Assembly (NCBI GenBank): GCA_018266875.1
Contig: JAFDZR010000016.1
Span: 1 to 64,000 of the forward strand
DNA from: Bacteroidota bacterium
Lineage (GTDB): Bacteria > Bacteroidota > Ignavibacteria > Tepidaquicellales > Tepidaquicellaceae
Length of the DNA stretch: 64,000 bases
Direction of reading: 5' to 3'
Positions 33,664 through 41,059 of the stretch are shown in pieces. Both the position numbers and the translations under genes were made by a program. The notes under the pieces are model-generated. The model worked only from the letters and a program-made list of their open reading frames with translations, was not told the DNA's origin and ran no database searches. Position 1 is the stretch's first letter. Every line of letters begins with the position of its first letter.

Positions 33664-34938
33664 ATGAAAAAAATTATCACTTTAATTGTATTTATGTTAT
33701 TTCTTAATAGATTTGGATTTACACAAGAATCAACTTCGTTTGAATTGAAAATAAAGAATAATTCAACAGATTCAATAAAAATTTATGTTTATCCTATAGG
33801 ATCAATTTTTAATGGTGATAAATTATATAATTTAAATTGTAAATTCCCTAGAGACTCTGTCTATAAATTCATATATGGAGGTTATAAGAAATTGTATGGT
33901 TCTAATCATACATTTGAATTAAATCATGATGCTGATTATTTTAGACCTACAACAGAAGCATCAATTGGGTATGGAAAATATAGAGTTAGGTTTAATGTTT
34001 ATAATATTTTTACAGAACTCTATGATAGTGTAGATTATTGTGATGTAAATTATGGTGATTCCGATTATCCTTATCAGGTAAATAATGATATCTTTTTGGA
34101 ATATTTTAATTCAGACAGTATTACGTTTTTATTTGGCGGTTCTTCTATCCGAATAAAAATTAATGAAGCTAATAGATATTTAAAAATTTGGGATCAATAC
34201 GGTGGAAACGTTCACAAAACTCAGAACAAATCAGGATTTTTATCAGATAGTTTATATACTTATCTTCCAATAAATGCAGTTGACTCACAAGCAGTTAATC
34301 ACATTGACAAAGGAGATATCAGCCTATACTTTAGTTTAATTAATGATATGTATACCCGAAATGTTTTGTTTGATACTATATCAAACATAACCATGAAAAA
34401 GAGAGCAGCATTTGTTATTAATTCCGGAATAACTTTTAACATGATCACTCCTTCTTTCGGATACAATAATCTGATAGTCGAAGACACAGCATATCTTGTC
34501 TTATATAACTCCGCCAAGATCAATGTCTTTTCTCCAAATAAAATTACTTTAAAAAATAAAAGCAACCTGACTATGCATAATAACGCTGAAATCAGAATTA
34601 AAAATGGCGGAGTTTTGTGTAACGTAGGCGGAATTATCAGAGGTCCGGGAAAGATCACTTATGATTCCGGCGTTCACGTTTTATGCAGTGATATTGTAAA
34701 TGACTTCGCAGTTAGAGACAGCGCAAAGATCATCCTCGAAGACAGCGCAGTCGTGATACTGCCAACTAATTACAACTTACATCTCAGAGGAAATACGACT
34801 TCGCTGATAATGAAGTCGGGATCGAAGATGATTTTTGGTGAGAACTCGGGAATTGTATGCGACAGCTGGGCGAAGGTGATTGAGGAAGATACAATGATTT
34901 GTTTAGAACGTGAATTTAAAAATTCTATTAAAGCATGA
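33664..34938 (+). CDS. B1: truncated B-type protein (N-terminal domain plus short beta-helix)
   Basis: The product is 424 residues with a signal peptide (ending FGFTQ). The N-terminal domain of about 250 residues is shared with B2 and B3 (IYVYPIGSIFNGD, EASIGYGKYR, DYCDV, LKIWDQ, YPINAxDS). The start of the beta-helix follows (FNMITPSFGYNNLIVEDTA; GSKMIFGENSGIVCDS). It stops there without the long helix, TPR-like part or sorting domain of B2/B3. The last ~20 residues (EEDTMICLEREFKNSIKA) are unrelated to B2/B3. The stop overlaps the A2 ATG (atga, 34935-34938). It may be a secreted fragment or a decaying gene. Confidence 0.7.
   Translation: MKKIITLIVFMLFLNRFGFTQESTSFELKIKNNSTDSIKIYVYPIGSIFNGDKLYNLNCKFPRDSVYKFIYGGYKKLYGSNHTFELNHDADYFRPTTEASIGYGKYRVRFNVYNIFTELYDSVDYCDVNYGDSDYPYQVNNDIFLEYFNSDSITFLFGGSSIRIKINEANRYLKIWDQYGGNVHKTQNKSGFLSDSLYTYLPINAVDSQAVNHIDKGDISLYFSLINDMYTRNVLFDTISNITMKKRAAFVINSGITFNMITPSFGYNNLIVEDTAYLVLYNSAKINVFSPNKITLKNKSNLTMHNNAEIRIKNGGVLCNVGGIIRGPGKITYDSGVHVLCSDIVNDFAVRDSAKIILEDSAVVILPTNYNLHLRGNTTSLIMKSGSKMIFGENSGIVCDSWAKVIEEDTMICLEREFKNSIKA
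34725..34885 (+). repeat. Beta-helix DNA repeat, copy 2 (B1)
   Basis: The second copy of the segment at 32018-32195, with shared agatcatcctcgaagacagc and tcgaagatgat tracts. B1 and B2 resemble each other over a longer stretch, from about 34433 and 37325 onward. Confidence 0.75.
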
Positions 34939-36314
34939 AAAGGTTTTTTGAAATATTAATATTATTGTTTTTGGCGGCGGGATCGGGTGAGGTGCAGGCG
35001 CAGTCTATAACTTGGCAGAGAACTTATGGTATGTCTGGTATTCAATATGGATATTCCATTGTTCAGACTCCAGATAAAGGATACGTGGCTGCAGGTAGAA
35101 AATTTTCAAATATTTATGTTATTAGATTAAATCAATTTGGTGATACGATATGGACTAAAGAATTCCCGGGCTTTCAGGCAACATCTTTAATCAAAACTTC
35201 TGATAGTAATTATGTTATTTTAGGTATATATGGTGATGTTATCAAGATTAATCTTAATGGAGAAGTTATTTGGGAAAGACACTTTGGCATTAGATCTCGG
35301 AAAATTAAAGAAAATTTAGATGGTACACTTTTCATTTGTGGCGCTATTATTGTAAGCGGAGTATTAAGAAAACCTGTGCTTCTAAAATTAAAAGCAAATG
35401 GGGATTCAATATTTTATAAAGAATTCTTGTCAAATTCTTTTGATGGATATTTTACAGATTTATTAATTTCTAAGGATAGTAATGTTGTGATTTGCGGAAA
35501 CTTTAGTGACACTTCTGTTATAATAGATAAACCTTTCATTCTTAAAACAGATTTTTCTGGCAATTCAATTTGGTTTAACAGCAATGATTTACTTAAATAT
35601 CATTACACATCTTCAATTGTTCAAACCAATGATAACGGTTTTTTTGTGGGAGGATCGATTAATAGAAGTATGTTAATGAAATTTGATTTTAACGGTATTT
35701 TTCAATGGAAAAAAATATATGATTCATTGCACTACGGTGAATGCACTTACATAATAAATACTACTGATTCTGGTTATGCATTTACCGGTACATGGGATTC
35801 CTTAAATAATTTAGATTACTATGTCCGATTATATAAATTAGATTCTAATGGAAATGAGATTTTTCGAAAATCTTTTGGCTTCAATGATAATGATGTTGGT
35901 TATAATATTTGTCAAACCAAAGATAGTGGATTTGCAATTATAGGGATTAGAGATAATTTTCAAAACGGAGATATTTATATTATAAAAACAGATAAATTGG
36001 GCTATGCAAATCCAATAGTAAGCATAAATAATTTATCGAATTCATCAATTCCTAACTTTCAACTTTCTCAAAATTATCCCAACCCATTCAATCCAAAGAC
36101 TATCATTAGTTATAAATTACAATTTGGAGGTTTTACAAAATTAAAAATATTCAATGCCCTAGGACATGAAATAATTACCTTAGTAAATAAAAAACAAAAT
36201 GCCGGATCCTATGAAATTGAGTTCGACGGCAGCAATATTTCAAGCGGAGTTTATTTTTATAAATTAGAAACAGAAAAATTTATCCAAACAAAAAAAATGT
36301 TATTAATAAAATAA
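34935..36314 (+). CDS. A2: T9SS-exported propeller protein
   Basis: This 459-residue A-type protein has a signal peptide MKRFFEILILLFLAAGSGEV. A propeller of about seven repeats follows, with the pattern '(T/S).D.G(Y/F)..(A/G)G...' alternating with 'K.(D/N).(N/G)G..(I/L)W.(K/R)'. The intact T9SS sorting domain reads SQNYPNPFNPKTIISYKL, GVYFYKLE, KKMLLIK. It is intact, unlike A1. The start overlaps the B1 stop by 4 nt, suggesting coupled translation, and B2 follows after 33 nt. Its codons are clearly more AT-rich than those of the flanking host genes. Confidence 0.82.
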   Translation: MKRFFEILILLFLAAGSGEVQAQSITWQRTYGMSGIQYGYSIVQTPDKGYVAAGRKFSNIYVIRLNQFGDTIWTKEFPGFQATSLIKTSDSNYVILGIYGDVIKINLNGEVIWERHFGIRSRKIKENLDGTLFICGAIIVSGVLRKPVLLKLKANGDSIFYKEFLSNSFDGYFTDLLISKDSNVVICGNFSDTSVIIDKPFILKTDFSGNSIWFNSNDLLKYHYTSSIVQTNDNGFFVGGSINRSMLMKFDFNGIFQWKKIYDSLHYGECTYIINTTDSGYAFTGTWDSLNNLDYYVRLYKLDSNGNEIFRKSFGFNDNDVGYNICQTKDSGFAIIGIRDNFQNGDIYIIKTDKLGYANPIVSINNLSNSSIPNFQLSQNYPNPFNPKTIISYKLQFGGFTKLKIFNALGHEIITLVNKKQNAGSYEIEFDGSNISSGVYFYKLETEKFIQTKKMLLIK

Positions 36315-36347
36315 TTTTATTTCAATTAGTCTTAAAATAATATTATC

Positions 36348-39300
36348 ATGAGGATATTAAGTTTATTATTAATTCAATTTGTATCTGTAATATATTCAAC
36401 TATCTGTTTTTCTGAAAATCCAAATTGTGAGATTTATTTAATAAATAAATTACAAAATTCAGAACAAATGGATCTTTATATAAGGCTTATTCCGATAAGT
36501 GCTATCTTTAACGGACATGAATCAATCAATGAAAAAACTCATTATACATTAATTTCAAAAGATGAAGATGGTTTTAGTAGACGTGGTAGTGGTATTATCC
36601 CTTTTATTAAATATAATGTTGGATTAGATGGTTATGCTTTAAGCAATTCAAACAATCTTGGATATTTTAAAATATCTCCTGACCCTGGAGAAATTGCTGA
36701 AAGCAAATGGTTATTAATTGGACATGATAATACACATAATAGTAATTTAGATGGATTAATTAGCTATGGAAAATATAGATTAGAAATTTACAAATATTTA
36801 TATGATACAACTTATGCCTTAATAACTTCTCCAATAATAATAGATTTTTTAGATTTTAATTACACGAAATCTGGATGGAATGGATGTGTTGATTTATGGA
36901 TAAGAATTAATTCCATAGACACTTTAAATTTTTCTTTTCAATGGACTGCACCAAGTGGAACAGCAACTGCAGGTGATGAATTACCATTATTTGGAACCGG
37001 CAGCCCACCTTATGACGGAAGCATAAAAGTTTACAAACAATATCATAGATTTGATACAGTTACAAATCAATGGGCAGGTTATAATTTAAATAATGAACAC
37101 CCTCCTTCTAAGGGAAGCTCAATTACCGACGAAAACTATTTAATATATCCTATAGACGGAAGAGAACTTCCAAGTCCATATACTATTCCCTACCACCCTA
37201 ATGCCGGTGATATATTTGGAAATGTTTTTGTAAAAAATAACATTAGTACAAAAAATACTCTTCTAGATACAATTACAAACATTACAGTTAAAAAGACAGC
37301 ATTCATGCAATTAGATACCGGAAAAACTTTTAACATGATTACTCCGTCTTTCGGATATAATAATTTGATAGTTGAAGATTCGGCAATTTTAGTTCTGGAA
37401 AACAATTCTAAAATTATCATTGAAAATCAAAATAAAGTTACTTTAAAATATTTAAGCAATCTTACTTATCGTTCCGGTTCTTTAATTCATGTAAAGCAAG
37501 GCGGGAGTTTATGTAATGAGGGAGCAAATATCAGAGGCAACGGTATTATTTATTTTGATAAAGGTTTGCACGGACTTTGTCCGGGTGTAGATAATATATT
37601 TAAAGTCGAAGACAGCACAAAGATCATCCTCGAAGACAGCGCTGTAGTCGTTCTTCCCGATGATTATACTCTTCATCTAAAAGGAAATACAACTTCACTT
37701 GTTATGAACCCCGGCTCGAAGATTATGTTTGGTGAGAACTCCGGCATAGTCTGTGACAGCGGTACTAAGCTGATAGCCAATGATGCGGCGTTTACTTCCG
37801 TTGACTCTGCAAAAAAATGGAACGGTATTTTTCTTAAGCATCGTTCACAGGATACCATAAAAAACTGCCTTATCAGCAATGCTCAATACGGAATTAACAT
37901 CTTTGGCAAAAATGATGATGAAGGAACAGAAGTACCTTTTTCGACCGAAATATCCGGCTGCTCTTTTGTAAATAAATCCGGTTCTGAACTGAGCATCGCC
38001 GTTTATGCAGCGAACAGCAGTAATCTTCTTATAATGAATAATACCGTCTCTTCCGCAAATATAATAAAAGGATTTGCGCAGGGGATCTATACTGAGTTCT
38101 GCTCAGGAGGAAATGTTAATTTCATTGGAAATACAATAAGTGGCACAGGAAACGGCATGACTATGATAAACAGTTCGCCGTTCGTATCTCAGAATGTCAT
38201 AAACGGAAATCAATATTCAGAGTCAGGGATATTTCTCGATAATTCAAACGGCAAGTTTAAATACAATACTATAAATGATTTTTATTATTCATTTTACTCA
38301 CTGCTTTCGTCACCCGATCTTTTAAAAAATATATTCGGTAACTCTTACGCTGAAAATATATATCTAACATATTCATCCGCTCCTAATCTGAAACCCGTAT
38401 CATCAGGCGGAAATACATACTGGCTTTCGGGAGATAATCTGATCAAAGGCGAACCTTCCAATGCAGGGATATTCTTTGAAGATGAGTCACTTCCGAATAT
38501 CGGATTCGGCTATAACAGGTTTATAATGTCAAATAATGATTATTATATCAGCGGAACGGTTCCGAGCAGTTATGATTCATATTTTGATATGAGAGAGAAC
38601 TACTGGGGAACGATTCCTCCGGATACCGGCAAATTCGATATTGCCAATTCGATCGGAATACTTTATGATCCTTACGATGATAATTCATCTGAGGCGAGAG
38701 CAGTAAACAATTATATTTTATACGATATTGGATTCGGATTAAAGGACACAGTATTTTACCTGGAAGGTGATAATCCGGGAATGGCAAATGAGCTTTATCT
38801 TGAAGCATATCAGAAAGAAAATTCGGGAGAGTTTTCAGAGGCGATAGAGATTTATAAGGAAATAATTTCAGATTTTAAAGACAGTGTATATGCAGTATCT
38901 TCACTATCCGGATTATTCAATTGTTATGAAAAGAAAAACTCGACACAAACTGAATTCAGCGTACTTCAGAATTATTATTCGGATATTTTTGAAGATACGG
39001 CATACAGCGAAACTCAGAGAAACCTGTCTGAAGATCTTATGATAAAGTCAAAAGTGAAGCAGAACAATATTGAAGGAGCAGTAAGCGATTATAATACAAT
39101 TTACACGAATAACCTGAACACAGCAAAAGGAACTCATGCATTAATTAATATGGAAATTCTATCCGCAGGAGCGGGAGATAACTTAAGCGGCAGTAATGAA
39201 ATTGCGAATCTGGAAATGAAGCAAAACAGGATCAATGACATATTAAGCAGTGTCATTAATAAGAAGTCAGACAATTTATTAGTAATGAATAAACAGCCCG

Positions 39301-39578
39301 AGAGATTTCATTTATCTCAGAATTTCCCAAACCCGTTTCATCCAAAATCAATTATCAGCTACCAGCTTTCGAATACAAATTATGTAAAGCTTAAGGTTTT
39401 TAATGTCTTAGGAAAAGAAGTTATGACACTGGTAAATGAAAAACAGCCGGCGGGGAATTATTCGGTTGAGTTCAACGGCAGCGGATTGTCAAGCGGCGTT
39501 TATTATTACAGAATTGATATTAACGATGAACAAAAAGGCAGTAATTATGAAATTAAAAATATGATCTTAATTAAGTGA
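36348..39578 (+). CDS. B2: T9SS-exported parallel beta-helix protein
   Basis: This is a 1076-residue surface protein. After a signal peptide (about residues 1-22) comes the B-type N-terminal domain (22-320: IRLIPISAIFNGHE, ISYGKYRLEIYKY). A right-handed beta-helix follows (about 325-800) with repeats such as VNFIGNTISGTGNGM and SGIFLDNSNGKFKYNTI. A TPR-like helical segment comes next (815-870, EAYQKENSGEFSEAIEIYKEI), and the chain ends in a T9SS sorting domain (SQNFPNPFHPKSIISYQL, GVYYYRI, KNMILIK). Beta-helix folds of this class are often polysaccharide-binding or lyase-like, but no catalytic residues were recognised. It overlaps the A3 GTG start (gtga). Confidence 0.85.
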   Translation: MRILSLLLIQFVSVIYSTICFSENPNCEIYLINKLQNSEQMDLYIRLIPISAIFNGHESINEKTHYTLISKDEDGFSRRGSGIIPFIKYNVGLDGYALSNSNNLGYFKISPDPGEIAESKWLLIGHDNTHNSNLDGLISYGKYRLEIYKYLYDTTYALITSPIIIDFLDFNYTKSGWNGCVDLWIRINSIDTLNFSFQWTAPSGTATAGDELPLFGTGSPPYDGSIKVYKQYHRFDTVTNQWAGYNLNNEHPPSKGSSITDENYLIYPIDGRELPSPYTIPYHPNAGDIFGNVFVKNNISTKNTLLDTITNITVKKTAFMQLDTGKTFNMITPSFGYNNLIVEDSAILVLENNSKIIIENQNKVTLKYLSNLTYRSGSLIHVKQGGSLCNEGANIRGNGIIYFDKGLHGLCPGVDNIFKVEDSTKIILEDSAVVVLPDDYTLHLKGNTTSLVMNPGSKIMFGENSGIVCDSGTKLIANDAAFTSVDSAKKWNGIFLKHRSQDTIKNCLISNAQYGINIFGKNDDEGTEVPFSTEISGCSFVNKSGSELSIAVYAANSSNLLIMNNTVSSANIIKGFAQGIYTEFCSGGNVNFIGNTISGTGNGMTMINSSPFVSQNVINGNQYSESGIFLDNSNGKFKYNTINDFYYSFYSLLSSPDLLKNIFGNSYAENIYLTYSSAPNLKPVSSGGNTYWLSGDNLIKGEPSNAGIFFEDESLPNIGFGYNRFIMSNNDYYISGTVPSSYDSYFDMRENYWGTIPPDTGKFDIANSIGILYDPYDDNSSEARAVNNYILYDIGFGLKDTVFYLEGDNPGMANELYLEAYQKENSGEFSEAIEIYKEIISDFKDSVYAVSSLSGLFNCYEKKNSTQTEFSVLQNYYSDIFEDTAYSETQRNLSEDLMIKSKVKQNNIEGAVSDYNTIYTNNLNTAKGTHALINMEILSAGAGDNLSGSNEIANLEMKQNRINDILSSVINKKSDNLLVMNKQPERFHLSQNFPNPFHPKSIISYQLSNTNYVKLKVFNVLGKEVMTLVNEKQPAGNYSVEFNGSGLSSGVYYYRIDINDEQKGSNYEIKNMILIK
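37619..37797 (+). repeat. Beta-helix DNA repeat, copy 3 (B2)
   Basis: The third and only full-context copy of the segment at 32018-32195. It includes aagatcatcctcgaagacag and ccccggctcgaagat, and it continues into the intact beta-helix. Confidence 0.75.
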
Positions 39579-41020
39579 ACTGTTATTTAAAAATATTATT
39601 TTTATTTAGTGTTATGTTTATCGAATTGGGTACAAATCCATTGAATTCTCAGACAGTAACGTGGCAAAAAATTCTAAGTAATTATTCCGGAAGATTAGTA
39701 AAAGCAATCCAAACATCCGACAATGGTTTTATAACTGTTGGGACAGGAAGCGTATTAAATTCAAAAGTTTATCTTCAAAAATTTAATTATCATGGTGATT
39801 CTCTTTGGGTACGGCTTTTTGGAAATCTTAGTCAAGCTTATGATGGTAATTGGGTTGAGAATACATTTGATAATGGTTTTATTGTTTGTGGAAGTGATGC
39901 AAATAGTCCAAATTCCGATGGTTATCTTGTTAAAACAGACTCATTTGGAAACTTAATATGGGATAACAACTTTGGAGGATTGGATTTCGATCAGGCTAAA
40001 TGTGTTAAACAAACAACTGATAGTGGGTATATTTTAATTTTAAGAACATACTCCTTTAATGGAATTCAAAATATTTGGTTAATAAAAACAAATAAACAGG
40101 GTAATAAGATTTGGGAAAATGTATTCGTATCAAATAGTTCTCAAATAGCGAGAGAAATTATTGTTTTGAAAGACGGGTATGGTATTATTGGTGTTGCTTT
40201 CAATGATATATATTTTATTCGTACAGATTTAAAAGGGGATATTCTTTGGACTAAAAGATATGGAACATCATATTTAGATGCCGGTTATTCAATTCAAAGT
40301 ACGATTGATAATGGATTTATAATTGGGGGTATTTCTTACAATTCAAATAATATTTCTAATTCATTGATTATAAAAACAGATTCAATTGGAGAGGTACATT
40401 GGCAAAAATCTTATACAGCAAATTATAATGAATTATTATTCTCGGTCAGAATTATACCGAATAAAGGATATGTTTTTTGCGGAACTACAGATTCAGTTAA
40501 AGGAAATCTTGAAAAAGGTTTTGTAAGAATTATCAATTTTAATGGAGATGTTTTACATGAAAAGTTTTATAGGGTTTTGCCATTTTTTACAGAAATTCAT
40601 TCAATAGAAAATACAAATGATAAAGGTTTTATAATTTGTGGAGTTGCTCAGAATATCCAAGGGGGAAATCCTCAAATGTATATTGCCAAAACTGATTCAA
40701 CAGGAAATATTAATCCTGTAGGAATTTCAAACTATTCTGAAACAATTCCTATTCAAATTAACTTACACCAAAATTATCCAAATCCATTTAACCCATCTAC
40801 ACTAATAAAATTTGATATAAATAAGAGTATGAATGTGAATCTTTCAATTTTTGATATTAATGGAAAAAAAATACTAAATTTAATTGATGAGTATCTAAAT
40901 CAAGGAAACTATGAAATATTATTTCAGCCTGATATTCATTCATTATCATCCAGTGTGTATTTTTATAGACTAGAAACTCCTTTTAATGTATCAACTAGAA
41001 AAATGTTGTTTTTAAAATAA
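39575..41020 (+). CDS. A3: T9SS-exported propeller protein
   Basis: This 481-residue A-type propeller protein starts at GTG 39575, which overlaps the B2 stop (gtga). The signal peptide ends near NPLNSQ. Repeats of TSDNGFITVG and TFDNGFIVCGS type follow. The sorting domain reads HQNYPNPFNPSTLIKFDI, SVYFYRLE, RKMLFLK. It is complete, although its last residues LFLK differ slightly from LLIK. B3 follows after 39 nt. As with A1 and A2 the coding sequence is AT-rich relative to genes before 31.9 kb and after 44 kb. Confidence 0.82.
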   Translation: MNCYLKILFLFSVMFIELGTNPLNSQTVTWQKILSNYSGRLVKAIQTSDNGFITVGTGSVLNSKVYLQKFNYHGDSLWVRLFGNLSQAYDGNWVENTFDNGFIVCGSDANSPNSDGYLVKTDSFGNLIWDNNFGGLDFDQAKCVKQTTDSGYILILRTYSFNGIQNIWLIKTNKQGNKIWENVFVSNSSQIAREIIVLKDGYGIIGVAFNDIYFIRTDLKGDILWTKRYGTSYLDAGYSIQSTIDNGFIIGGISYNSNNISNSLIIKTDSIGEVHWQKSYTANYNELLFSVRIIPNKGYVFCGTTDSVKGNLEKGFVRIINFNGDVLHEKFYRVLPFFTEIHSIENTNDKGFIICGVAQNIQGGNPQMYIAKTDSTGNINPVGISNYSETIPIQINLHQNYPNPFNPSTLIKFDINKSMNVNLSIFDINGKKILNLIDEYLNQGNYEILFQPDIHSLSSSVYFYRLETPFNVSTRKMLFLK

Positions 41021-41059
41021 TTTAATACAGTTTTTATTTTAAGATTTAAAAAATAATTT

